Positions 39,180-53,200 of a DNA stretch of 64,000 nucleotides are shown piece by piece; position 1 is the first letter of the stretch; each line of letters opens with the position of its first letter. The DNA comes from Pempheris klunzingeri (taxonomy: Eukaryota; Chordata; Actinopteri; Acropomatiformes; Pempheridae). The notes below the pieces were generated by a model that was not told where the DNA came from, did not search any database, and saw only the letters and a program-made list of their open reading frames with translations. Both the position numbers and the translations under genes were made by a program. The stretch is taken from the NCBI RefSeq assembly GCF_042242105.1, contig NC_092029.1:15424885-15488884 (forward strand). Reading direction: 5' to 3'.

Positions 39180-39726
39180 GTTGATGCTGGTTCTTTGTCC
39201 GAGCGCGCAGTCTCCTCAGAGGAGCTTTGGGAATTCAAATCAGATCTTTTTTTTATAAGCCTCCACCACCACCAGCAGCACCACCGCTGCCGTCGTCTCC
39301 CTTATTCCTATGCACGCTCCTAACAGATTCACGGGTTGGGCAGTTAGAGCTATATGGAAACACGTGACAGAGCTTGAAGGGGCGACGCTTCATAAGTGTG
39401 AAGACACAGAGAACAAGCTTGGAGAGACGCTGGAGTCAGCAGCAGCGGCGGCAGCAGCAGCAGCAGTCAGCATCCACACAGCAGGAGCGCACTCCAAGAG
39501 CGACAAGACACCTGAAAATTTTTAAAAAACCAAAACTTGTGTCACATGTAGAATTTGGAAAAGAAACTAATAATTACAATAATGCTGGTGGTTTCATCCT
39601 AACCCATGCATGCTGGTTGTCTTTTCCTTTTATATAAGATCTGTGTTGGTTGGATGATGTGCCTCTGACTTGGATTAACGCGCGGTGATAAAGGGCGATT
39701 CTGCGCACTTGGAAAAATTATGTAAG
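39180..39726 (+). promoter_or_regulatory. cnr1: probable cnr1 promoter and noncoding 5' exon
   Basis: This is the GC- and CpG-richer patch nearest upstream of the receptor coding exon. It holds two TATA-like sites (TATAAG at 39254-39259 and TATATAAG at 39631-39638), an E-box CACGTG at 39361-39366, and a CAG/CGG-rich tract at about 39436-39468. A candidate splice donor closes it: either AAG/GTAAAG after 39726 or TAT/GTAAGG after 39721. Vertebrate CNR1 genes have noncoding 5' exons spliced to one coding exon, so the layout fits the family. The transcription start is not determined. Confidence 0.5.
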
Positions 39727-40470
39727 GTAAAGGAGCACTTTTACGCTTTTAAACGCTTAATCGCGGCTATTAATGCTGTTTTCCTGCTTGTATTAGTACT
39801 TTAAATGCTTTGTGGTGTTTGTCCCAGCATGAAAGTATGTGTTTTTTTGCTTTTATTGCGCGGATTCCTGAATTCATCTGCGCTTCTTGCGCCAGATTGA
39901 TAATAAATCTAGATTCCCTGCACTAACACAAAAAGAACTCTGCAATTCTAATTCCAAATTATTTGATAGCAATCATCCTGCTGTTTACTAATACAGTAAA
40001 CTATACCACTGAATTTGAGCCTGCACAGCCTCTATGTTGTTTTACATAGAGATAATCAGCTTCTGTGTCTGTTTTACAATAGTGTTCTGGTCTGTACAGG
40101 TATAGGTGCTATAGAGGAGCTATATTGTTTGTCTGCTACTGCACGTCAGAGAAAAAAGAGGCGTTTTTTTAATTTAAATTTTTTTATTTTCAGCCTCATG
40201 TTTTTATAAGTATGTTTTCTGTACACCAGCTTTCAGAGACTAGATGTGGTTTATGTTACAGTGGCACTATTAAAGATTCAAAATGTTTCCAAAAATTTTG
40301 AATGAGAAATATTAATATTTGCATAATGTGGAAAAATATCCCACTTTTAAGGCATTTTTATATCAAACATTGCTCTGCTGTAGATAGATAGATTTTTTTA
40401 TTAGGTTTTTCAAACATGTCTGAAATGTTTGTCGTCAATTTGTAGGTTGTCCAGGTGTCTTAGACTGCAG
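39727..40470 (+). other. cnr1: probable cnr1 5' UTR intron
   Basis: The stretch runs from the donor near 39722-39727 to an acceptor before the coding exon. Two acceptors are possible: tttgtag ending 40445, or tagactgcag ending 40470, which lies 20 bases upstream of the ATG. No coding content is seen. Confidence 0.45.
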
Positions 40471-40490
40471 TATTACCCTCAGACACAGCC

Positions 40491-41900
40491 ATGAAATCTG
40501 TGCTGGATGGTGTGGCGGACACCACCTTCCGGACTATTACATCTGGCTTACAGTATCTGGGCTCCAACGATGCTAACTACGATGACCCCATCAATGATGC
40601 AGACTTCAAGGCGGGTTTCTCTCTGCAGAAGCCCTTATCTGCTTTCCGCAGCAACTCCTTCCCAGACAAAGTACCTCCAGACGAGGAGCTCATCCTCAAG
40701 GGCATCCCCTTCTACCCCACCAATGCCACAGACTTGTTTGGCAACAGGAGCACATTCAGAGATGAGACTAATAATATACAATGTGGGGAGAACTTTATGG
40801 ACATGGAGTGTTTCATGATCCTGACCCCCAGCCAGCAGCTGGCTGTGGCTGTGATGTCTCTGACTCTGGGTACCTTTACGGTGCTGGAGAATCTGGTGGT
40901 GCTCTGCGTCATCTTGCAGTCCCGCACCCTCCGCTGCCGGCCGTCCTACCACTTCATTGGCAGTTTGGCTGTGGCTGACCTCCTGGGAAGTGTCATATTT
41001 GTCTACAGCTTTCTGGACTTCCATGTTTTCCACAGGAAGGACAGCCCCAACGTTTTTCTCTTCAAGCTGGGTGGAGTCACAGCGTCGTTCACGGCATCTG
41101 TTGGGAGCCTTTTCCTCACTGCTATTGACCGCTACATCTCCATACACCGGCCTCTCGCTTACAGGCGCATTGTGACACGGACCAAGGCTGTCATTGCCTT
41201 CTGTATGATGTGGACCATCTCCATCGTCATCGCAGTGCTACCTCTGCTGGGTTGGAACTGTAAACGCCTCAATTCTGTTTGCTCAGACATATTCCCTCTG
41301 ATTGATGAGAACTACCTGTTGTTCTGGATCGGTGTCACCAGTGTGCTGGTTCTTTTCATTATCTACGCCTACATATACATCCTGTGGAAAGCGCACCACC
41401 ACGCTGTGCGAATGCTGAGCCGCACCTCCCAGAAGAGCCTTGTTGTTTACTCAGCAGATGGGACTAAAGTGCAGACCACACGGCCTGAGCAGGCACGCAT
41501 GGACATCCGTCTGGCCAAGACACTGGTGCTTATCCTAGTGGTGCTGGTCATCTGCTGGGGCCCATTGCTCGCCATCATGGTCTATGACCTCTTCTGGAAG
41601 ATGGACGATGACATCAAGACAGTATTTGCATTCTGCAGCATGCTCTGCCTTCTCAACTCCACTGTCAACCCAATCATCTATGCCTTGAGGAGCAAGGACC
41701 TGCGGCATGCCTTCCTCAGCTCCTGCAGTGCCTGCAGGGGCAGTGCCCAGCAGTTGGACAATAGCCTCGAGTCAGACTGCCAGAACAGAAATGCCAACAT
41801 TTCTGCCAACAGGGCTGCAGAGAGCTGCGTGAAGACCACTGTGAAAATAGCCAAAGTAACAATGTCTGTGTCAACTGAAACTTCTGCAGAGGCTGTCTAA
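40491..41900 (+). CDS. cnr1: cannabinoid receptor 1 (CB1), class A GPCR, single coding exon
   Basis: Encodes the 469-aa G-protein-coupled receptor for anandamide and 2-arachidonoylglycerol, a presynaptic Gi/o-coupled plasma-membrane protein. The start [17 protein letters not shown] is the family N terminus, and the length is close to human (472 aa). The N tail is long, with glycosylation sequons at Asn78 and Asn85, and carries the [11 protein letters not shown] block before TM1. Visible class A landmarks are LENL in TM1, SLAVADLL in TM2, Lys192 in TM3 (ligand contact), DRY at 213-215, the ECL2 cysteines 257 and 264, CWGP at 355-358 and NPIIY at 393-397. A helix-8 cysteine at 415 is a palmitoylation candidate. 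The tail ends [15 protein letters not shown], as in CB1 and unlike CB2. The coding region is intronless, as in other vertebrates. It is complete, with no disabling change. Confidence 0.98.
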   Translation: MKSVLDGVADTTFRTITSGLQYLGSNDANYDDPINDADFKAGFSLQKPLSAFRSNSFPDKVPPDEELILKGIPFYPTNATDLFGNRSTFRDETNNIQCGENFMDMECFMILTPSQQLAVAVMSLTLGTFTVLENLVVLCVILQSRTLRCRPSYHFIGSLAVADLLGSVIFVYSFLDFHVFHRKDSPNVFLFKLGGVTASFTASVGSLFLTAIDRYISIHRPLAYRRIVTRTKAVIAFCMMWTISIVIAVLPLLGWNCKRLNSVCSDIFPLIDENYLLFWIGVTSVLVLFIIYAYIYILWKAHHHAVRMLSRTSQKSLVVYSADGTKVQTTRPEQARMDIRLAKTLVLILVVLVICWGPLLAIMVYDLFWKMDDDIKTVFAFCSMLCLLNSTVNPIIYALRSKDLRHAFLSSCSACRGSAQQLDNSLESDCQNRNANISANRAAESCVKTTVKIAKVTMSVSTETSAEAV

Positions 41901-42403
41901 TTGGCTGTCAAGGGGAACTGTGTAAATGTCATCTTCTCCAAACAACGCCATTCAACACAATAAAGCAGAAGTTAGATATTCCTGAGAAAGCATTGAAATA
42001 CATCCTCACATAGACGCTTTAGTGGTTGCATTATTTTATGTTAGTGTATGAGTACATGGTGTGCCAAAGTGCCAAACGGTATTGCAAGTTCATAGAAAGG
42101 ACTCACACTCTGAAAGGATTATCAAAGACTATCATAAGTCTGCTGTTTACCATAGACTTCATGATATCCAGTTAGTGAAAGGCATATTATATTTTTGTAC
42201 TGTGAATTCAGGTTTTGAAAAACAATATATCTTCATTTATGGGATAAGGGGCTACTGACATTTTTAATTCGAGATGTTTTACAGTGTCATTTAGACTTTA
42301 ACATGTGTCTTGCACCATAAATAAAAACACATCTTCGCACCTTGACTTTCTACAGGCTTCATGTACATGTTGCATACAGACATTTCTATGAGGACATGAT
42401 ACA

Positions 42404-42435
<32 letters not shown>

Positions 42436-43530
42436 AAAATAAAAGTTCAAATGACTCTGATTGTTTATTTCCCAAATTTGTCATTAAAATGTCCCTTTTG
42501 TACTTCTTCTGACAACACTCAGTGAGTGGCAAATGTGTGATGAGATTTTGAGAAATGAGAGGTGATTCATGACCAAGATGAAAAAAAAAAAAAAAAACGC
42601 CACCATCACAAATTAACTGGATGGAGGTAATGAATAGATTGGTTTGTCAAATCTGAAATTCTGCGGCAGAGTGACGATCGTCCCTGTTGTCCATTTCTTT
42701 ACTCGCTAGCTGTTAGACCTTTAGAATAACGTGTCTTTGTTCAGATGTATACCTAACAACTGTACAGTGTTTCCTTGCAAAATAAAGTGTTCAGATCGAC
42801 TAATTCAGCAACAACATCAACAAGCTTTTGGACAAAGCTTGGGCAAATCAAAAGTGAACTTGGACGCAGTGTGCTGGTCACTACTGTAACAAACTGATGT
42901 GGTCTCTGACTATAGCTGCTTTCATCAAATGTACGATTTTACTGGATTCAGCCTTGTGTGTGTGTGATACCTTGTGACTTGGTGATATATTTCCAACCCC
43001 AAGCCTTTTGGTCATTGCAGTGAGTTGTTTTAGTGCTACTGTTGCAGCGGGGCATTATTTCGGAAAATAAAAGCAACCCATGCACAGGCCTAGTGAAGTA
43101 CCTTTGGCGTAACTCTAAATAAAAATATGTCTGCTGTTAATTTTACTTATCTCAACAAAGAAGCAAGGGTCAGACCTGGTTACCTGAATGGAAGTCTGTG
43201 TGTACGCATTGTGTGGAGACTGGACGACAGACCTTGCAAAAGAATCTGAGAAGATGTGATTTAATAGATGATGTAGTAATTTTAATCTAGAAATCTCACA
43301 GCACAATTGTTCTGTAGACATTTATCTTGGTGTAAAGTTATCCAGAAAGCTGTTTATCAGTATGCTTTGCTGCCTCTTGTATTATTGAGTATTGAAGATC
43401 AAAATGTCAACTGTCAAGTGGCTTCTGTGCAGTGGTGACATAATGAGGAATCTATGACTTAAAAATCACAATCAGTCAAGTGTTTTTAGTATCGCTGTTT
43501 TCAAACTTTTGAATAAAGTCGCAGCTGGTT
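41901..43530 (+). promoter_or_regulatory. cnr1: cnr1 3' UTR region with several poly(A) signals
   Basis: AATAAA hexamers stand at 41959-41964, 42320-42325, 42438-42443, 42781-42786 (followed by GT-rich sequence) and 43512-43517 (also followed by a GT-rich stretch). CNR1 transcripts in vertebrates have long 3' UTRs, so alternative polyadenylation is plausible. Which site is used cannot be read from sequence. The stretch also holds an AT microsatellite and a 17-base A run (42581-42597). Confidence 0.5.
42400..42436 (+). repeat. (AT)n/(ACAT) microsatellite in the cnr1 3' region
   Basis: Alternating AT run of about 37 bases with one C interruption, directly visible. It sits immediately before an AATAAA hexamer. 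Confidence 0.93.
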
Positions 43531-44619
43531 GTCATTTTCGCCTGCAGTTATTTGAGTGATTGTTTGATGATGGGAAACAGGAGGTCACAGCACATTTTTG
43601 CTTCATTAATCCAACAATCACTGGCTCAAGAGGAACACAGACTCCGAGAGGAAGCCAGAGTCTGAGCCGAAAGCAGCCCAAATCCATCAGTGATGTTATA
43701 GCGCCCCCTTGTGGAAGATCTCCCATTGTCAACATTGGCAACTTTTCTGAGGAACGAGGGCGTCTCTACCCATTCATTTCGGCTCTCTTAGTTACTCTAT
43801 TACTGTGGTTACTTCCTATAAGTGACAAATTGTAATAAAATGGCTGCCACGACATCCTCTGACAGCAACAGCTGCTCTGTTCTTCTCATCTCTCGGCTTA
43901 GAAGGACAGGGAAATAGCAACATCTGCTCGCACAGATGTCAGCAGGATTTTGTTCATTTATCCACCAAATACTCCAATCTCCGAAAAGCCAGAAGGCTGA
44001 TTTACTTAAGCATGTGTGAAAGGCTGGAATTAAGGTTGAATACAACACTAGACTAGAGCCAGTACAGTTAGTTGATTTATTTATTTGTTGATTGACAGAA
44101 AAAAGTGTTTCGACCATTTTTCAAACAAAAATGACCAAAGATTATGTTCTAGGTCTCACTTGTGAGCATTATTTGCTACTTTTCTTTGTCTTGTGTGATG
44201 ATGAGCTGAAACTCTTTTTGACTGTTGGTCAAACTACACAAACAATAGTTAGTTATTACACTGAACTTTAGGAATTTATGATTCACCGGTTTCTGACATT
44301 TTTATACTAAACGAGTAGCTGAGACAACAATTAGCAGATGATTTGATGGAGAAAATAATCTTGTTGGGACCAAGACGTCGAAGAATTGGCACCACAAGGC
44401 ATGAACTCATTACTTAACCCATATTGTTCAAATTGTCCAATAGATTTGGTAAACTTTCCAGTTTATTAGGCCGACTGCAGGATGATGACACAGAAGTGCA
44501 AAGTCTAGTGAAGTCCTAAATTATCATGGATGTAAAATGTTTTGGGTTTTTTTTTTTTGCAGGAAAACAAGTGTTGAAATAACCAGTGGCTCACACATCC
44601 TTGTCCATTTTACAGTCCA

Positions 44620-44684
<65 letters not shown>

Positions 44685-45430
44685 TGAAGGGGTGGTCGAG
44701 AAGGGAAATGTGTCAGACTTGTGTGTCTACATGCCAGCCAGAGAGATTTGCAGCCAGAACAAGCTTTGAGTGTATGTCCATGAAGTCATTTCTTATGGTC
44801 ATCATACTTCATACTTAAACCTGATCACCTCATTGCAGAACTATTTATCTTTGGTTCAATTTAGTTAATGCCTATCTTAAAAATCTGAAAATGATCCAAA
44901 AACAGATTTTACAGATCTGTATATTCTGTACATACTCTTTTGCACTTACTACTAATTGCACTTCTGGTTAGATGCCAAACTGCATTTCATTGCCTTATAC
45001 TGTACAGGTCTGAACCAGAAATTTAATTCAAGACTATTCACAGTGGTACTTAATCCTTAACTTTAAATATGGCTGAGAAATAACAGTAATGCCTAAACAT
45101 TGGATTAATTCTTCTTTGAAGTTGTATTTCCATAAAGCTGGGCCTGGGTTTTCGTTTAACTTATATGCACTTTTATATGACAAAAATGTTTCCTGAAATC
45201 ATCATTTCAAGTAAATCCTCTAAAATGCCTGATGCTCATGTAGTGAAGCAGTTGTGTAAAATAAACGTGAGCATGCTGTAGAGCGCTTTTGTATCAACAC
45301 GTATTTTCAAAAAAGCAACTTTTTTTCAGTTTCTGTTTTTATGTAAATGTTTTAAATGAAACTGAAACTTCGCCGTGGTTTACGAGATTGTTAGCAAACA
45401 AAACAATTTTGAAAAAAGGACACTTTGAAG
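43531..45430. other. intergenic between cnr1 and akirin2
   Basis: About 1.9 kb with no supported gene. Human SPACA1 lies at the equivalent place, and no exon resembling it was noticed. The minus frame at 43809-44117 and the plus frame at 43560-43835 have no domain signals. A long (GT)n microsatellite lies inside. Confidence 0.55.
44622..44681 (+). repeat. (GT)30 dinucleotide microsatellite
   Basis: An uninterrupted GT run of about 60 bases, the longest perfect simple repeat in the window. It is likely polymorphic in length. Confidence 0.98.
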
Positions 45431-45436
45431 GCTTAA

Positions 45437-45530
45437 GGGAAATGTAGTATTCACGCCAGTTAGAATAACAGGCGAAGCGAGGAATAAAAACTACAAGTAC
45501 CAACATGAGCACGTTCCTTGCGCATGCTCA
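45437..45530. promoter_or_regulatory. akirin2: akirin2 promoter motifs (two ZNF143-like, one NRF1-like)
   Basis: GGGAAATGTAGT at 45437-45448 is ACTACATTTCCC on the minus strand. ACTACAAGTACCAACATG begins at 45490 on the plus strand. Both resemble the ZNF143/STAF site (ACTACAANTCCCAGMATGC). TGCGCATGCTCA at 45519-45530 resembles the NRF1 palindrome. The cluster lies about 360-450 bases upstream of the akirin2 ATG, where a housekeeping promoter is expected. Binding is inferred from motif similarity only. Confidence 0.5.
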
Positions 45531-45885
45531 CAAACGATCAAAGAGGACGGAATAAAAGATAAGCTAGTCTGAGCTGTGGTGGTTTTGAGCATTTGGATTT
45601 AGTGCCGCTATAATCTGTAGTCATCTGGTTTTATACAAAGTGTAACGTAGTTTATTTCATGCAGATTAGTTGTAGATATATTCGGGAACTTAAACTCTCT
45701 GAGATTTATCAGCAGAAGGCAACGAGAAGCGAAAATATTGCGGATTTCTCTGCAGCCCGGAATCGCTATTGCCGTTTGACCTAGCTAACGTAAGCTAGCA
45801 TTAGCGGGGCCCAGGTCAGCGACTCTCCCAGACAACGGGGTATTTTGGGATTTAAATTTTAGATTGATAGACCTGCTGAGGCGTG

Positions 45886-48733
<2,848 letters not shown>

Positions 48734-49370
48734 GTGTCGTCTTCTGATATTTACAAATACTATCTGCTGCAAACCACTCCAGGGACTCTGTGGGTCTAGT
48801 TGGACTTTTCTCCTAGCTGTGCCATATCGCCTCTATGTGGACTCACTGCCTCAGGCATCAGTTAGTGGCATCCCCGCGTGCTGTGTCTACCAGAGTTGGG
48901 AGGGCTTCCTGCTGCCAGCCTGTTTCAAGGACTCCCTGTGACTCTACCAGTGGCCTCTTAACTGCCGTGTCAATATTTATTTGGCTTTGTTCCGACGCCT
49001 TCATAAAAAGGCTGACTGCCACCACACACTTGGCCTTTTTTTAACTTTATTTTCGTCAAATTTAGTTATTTCACAGACGACATTAGTTGTGCATCTTCTA
49101 TATGTACATTTTGAAAAAGGGATTGGACTTTACAAGTGGACAGACCAAGGCCGTCTTCAGACTGGACTCCAGGAACAGGCACCTTGGCTTTTTTTTTTTT
49201 TCCAGCATTGTTATACTGCGATTACATTTGTATACACTGTATTTTTTTTTTTTTTTTATCTTTTGCTTGACTTTTGTTCATTGTATCAAAATTTCATAAT
49301 TTTATTTGCTGTAGGTATAAAGGGGCTTTGATTCAACGAATTCACGAATAAAGTGTTTTACACAAATGTT
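48734..49370 (+). promoter_or_regulatory. akirin2: akirin2 3' UTR and poly(A) signal
   Basis: The stretch from the TGA to about 49370 is the presumed 3' UTR, with several poly(T) runs. AATAAA at 49347-49352, followed by GTGTTTTA and a GT-rich tract, is a strong polyadenylation signal. Small frames here (48681-49331) are UTR and are not called. Confidence 0.75.
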
Positions 49371-50200
49371 TGGGTTTCATGATTTTTCAATTTGAGAAAA
49401 ATGTCACTATATTTTGAAGGGATCACAGAACCGTTTCATATCTGCCACCTCAGTGCAGTGAAGGTGCACATTGGTTAGTTTTCTTAACATTGATCAACTT
49501 TAGCCAATGTAATATTTTGGGTGTCTAAAAGTATTTAAAGTACGGATAACGACTCGGGCTTTTAGAAGCCTGGAAGTACAACTATAAAACGGTTGGTCTG
49601 GATTATTGTTGCAGTCAATATTATGAAAATAACCAATAGGATGAAGTTTGTACTTTGCAGCCTACATTAAAAATTTGGTGTTAAATGATGTAACAATCTG
49701 GAATGGAACGCACCTATTTCCTTCATCCAATCAGAATCTAGTAACATAAGATTTGGAATTTGATGACAGTTGATTTGTGCCCATGTTGCCATGGAAACGC
49801 CTATAGGTTAGCTCAAACCACTCTAACAGTCCCGATGAGATTAAGTTGTTAGGCCCCAATAAATAATAACTAGGGATGTTTTCTGATGATACTTACTTAG
49901 TCTGGAATATTTCATGCAATAGGAAAATATCTAACATTTGAAATGCGGCTTCTAGGTGATAAAGTGACCGGACAGGCGATACTACCGCCGGGAGCGCCGG
50001 TGAGAATAATCGAACAAACCTTTTGTAGCTGTGACGTAGTAAAGTGAACGAAGCCTGTGATTGGACGAGCGGAGAGGAAGCGGTGTGGCCAAGGAGGAAG
50101 TGTTGCAGCTGTGTCAATGTGAACAGATCATACAGCGTTTGTTTGGAGCTCATTTTTGCCACAAATCAGTATTTATGTTGCGTTTGCACGTTTAAGGAAC
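49371..50200 (+). promoter_or_regulatory. rars2: akirin2-rars2 intergenic region with rars2 promoter elements
   Basis: An 830-base gap with no ORC3-like exon, although human ORC3 lies here. It holds an exact RFX X-box (GTTGCCATGGAAAC, 49785-49798). Closer to the gene are a CRE-like TGACGT at 50032-50037, an inverted CCAAT box (ATTGG, 50060-50064) and GGAA-type ETS cores around 50075-50100. The last group, 100-170 bases before the ATG, marks the likely TATA-less core promoter of rars2. Motif readings only. Confidence 0.5.
49785..49798. promoter_or_regulatory. consensus RFX X-box
   Basis: GTTGCCATGGAAAC is an exact match to the palindromic RFX consensus GTTGCCATGGNAAC. It lies about 400 bases upstream of the rars2 ATG. 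RFX factors bind this site in promoters of ciliary and some housekeeping genes. Occupancy is inferred, not shown. Confidence 0.6.
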
Positions 50201-53200
50201 ATGGCTTGTTTCTTTAGAGGGAGGATTGCAGCAAAGGTAATGAAGATGAAAGCCATGAAAGTTGACTTTATGTGCTAATGCTAGCTTAGCAGCATGCCTT
50301 GACCCTGGAGCAAGTGAAAACAAGAGGGAGGCAGGACTGAACACATGAATGTTTATGTACTACAACACCCCCATGCATTAAGTATTGTAACACATCAGTG
50401 GTTGCACATGTTAGCCTATGCTCTATGAGCTTTCTGGTGTTTATTGATGTCTTGTGTCTCCATGTGGTCTGATGTGTAGCTGGGTAGGACACTGCAGCAG
50501 TCTGAGGATGCCTTCAAACCAGCTCTGTCAGCAGTCCCAGTTTTTAAGAAACAGTTAAGTGTGCTTTCGTGTTTGACATTAATTCTGTTAGTTCTCTGTC
50601 TGAGGCAGAGGCTCTGCCTGCTGCTTTGTTTAAAGCTCCCTGAACTTGTACCCTCAGACAGAGTCCAGACTTCAAACTGTCAATCAGCTCGTTACGAGTC
50701 AGTGGAGTTTTACCATCCGGTGGTGACATTCAGCTGCAGACAGAAGACTTGGCCACGCGGGTGAGATGCATCTAGGATGAAGACTGTCGCAGTGCTGCTG
50801 TCATCTCACAATTAAACTGTATTTTCATGATATAATATATTAAGGGCACACACCAGCGGATGAAGCACAAGTTTTTACTTCTGAGTAAAGACAAAAAGTG
50901 ATGTTTTTCTGTGGCACGGGCACACAATGTGTTTCAGGGTCAGCTTATTACCAGAAAACATCAGAAAAATAAGAGGATACAAAAAACACTTGCACATGCT
51001 TTTGCTGCAGGTCAGTTAGAAAGCTGAACAAGGACGACAATTATGCCACCGTAGATCTGTCCTTAAATTACTGCATTTACATTCATAATACTTTTTAATA
51101 ATTTTCTTTAAGGTTCTCTTACGTAGCTCTGAATACTCCACCATACATCTTATACATGCTTAAAAGCAACGTAGAGAACACTGAGTTCAAAATCACAACA
51201 ATTAACTAGTGTTGGAGTATTCTTATGTCTTTTTGTGCACTCTAAGTCTTTTCTGCTTAGAATAAACCTGGGGCCTTGTGTTTCTCTTGAAACTGACTTT
51301 GTGTTTTTCAGTTGAAGCAGGACAGTGTGGTGGAAGACATATCTGCTGGATGTGGAGTGATCAACTTTACAGTTAATCGCAGACTTTTTGTTGAGGTTTG
51401 TCTGTTTTTTTTCTTTTCCGCTGAGGTTAAATTAACCGTCTTCCCTGTCTCTACTGTGATCACAATCTGATCTGTGCCATCTGTTTTAGAAAATGTTGGA
51501 GCCATTTGGAAAAGGGGAGGATGAGAAATTCGGGTTAGATAGTGAACTTTTCAATACACTCAAGAGAGGAACAACATTAGTTGAATATAGGTATGCTTGA
51601 CATGAAATGTGTTCTTGAACACTACATGCATTTCCCCTTATCGATTGTCATCAGACAGAATTACTGTGTTTTTATGTTGCAGCTCTCCAAATATTGCCAA
51701 AAAATTCCACGCTGGACACTTGAGATCTACAATTATTGGTGAGTTTTGACTGAAGTTAATTTATTCCCTTATTGGTGCCAAAATAGTTACATTGATTACT
51801 ATGCATGTAAGACCGGTGAATCTGCCAGGCCGATATGACATCATTCCAGCCGATAAATGATTAGAAAATAAAGCACAGAAATGTTTTTCTAACATTTCTT
51901 GGTTGTGTATTGGTTGGGGAAACTTTAAACTTACATGTTGAATCGATAGTAAAACCGGTCAGCTGGACAAAAAAAAATATAATCTCCGTCTCCAGGTAAC
52001 TTCATCGCTAACTTAAAGCAGTCCCTTGGAAACAATGTTATTCGAATGAACTACCTCGGAGACTGGGGCATGCAGTTTGGTGAGTAAATAATGTGGAAAA
52101 TATTGAACAGGTGTCCTTGGGTCTCATAATGTCCCAAATGTGACTCTATGAATGATTTTTACTGTCAAAACTAGTTTTCCTTCTTGGATTTCAGGTCTGC
52201 TGGGAACAGGGTTTTGCCAGTTTGGGTGTCCGGAGAAACTGAAACAGAATCCTTTACAACATTTGTTTGAGGTGAGTTTGCATGTTTGGATAAAGCTGGA
52301 TATTCACACTCTAATGACAGAGAGCACAAATAGCATATATCAATTATTTAGACCTGTTTGGCAAGTTGAATGAGTGTGTGTTTTGTAGGAAGCGTTAATC
52401 GTTTGCTGAATTTGACTTTCAAAGTGTGGCAGTGGGCAAAAGTGGCGCTCAGAAATATGTTGTATGGCCCCTGAACATGACATGAAATGTATGCATTATA
52501 ATTGAATCATCCGCAGTCCTGAACACTTTCAGCAGCCTGCATTATAATCATAAAACATATATAAGAAGTGGGCGTAGCCACCGTGACATCACTCATTGGT
52601 TTGTGGACTTTGGCTTTATGGGCGTCACCATCTTGGTTTCTCTGGAACCAGAAGTGATGTTGATTCCATGAAATCTGCCTCTGATTGGTTAGTCACAAGG
52701 TAGTCCCACCCTAAAGCACACCCAGTTCTATCGCATATTTTACTCCACATTGGACAATCATTTCCAAACTGAACATCATGCTGCACTGAAGAGGACTTGA
52801 AACTAGCGACTGAAACCATAAACTCATTAGCAAAGTGTTTATTGAGGTAATAAATGAGAAGTAGGCTCATTTTCTTATAGACTTTCATACAATTAGACTT
52901 CTATTTGGAGCCAGCAAAGCCGCCCTTGCTGGCAATTAGAAAGAATGCAGGTTCAAGGCACTTCCACACTGGCTTCACTTTTCAGACCCAGAAGCTACGT
53001 CCACTTCTACTATACAGTCTGTGGTTAAAACGCACTACTCGGTTACTGTGTCAAACAAATGCCAAATCTCTCTCTCTGTCTCTCTCCTGATGAGGAGGCT
53101 TTCTGGCATGTTAATGTTTAATAAATAAATGATGGGTTTTAGGATTATTTTGTGTTATGTGTGCATTTGTCCTGTGTGGCCATTAATCACGTGCTGGCCT

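Noticed and set aside
40635..41147. 170-codon minus-strand frame antisense to cnr1
   Set aside because: Shadow of the GC-rich receptor coding frame; no independent evidence.
44537..44818. Open frame with a long Val-Cys run
   Set aside because: Produced by translating the (GT)n microsatellite.
52625..52888. 87-codon minus-strand frame in rars2 intron 8
   Set aside because: Entirely within the inverted-terminal-repeat element, so it is repeat-derived and not a gene.
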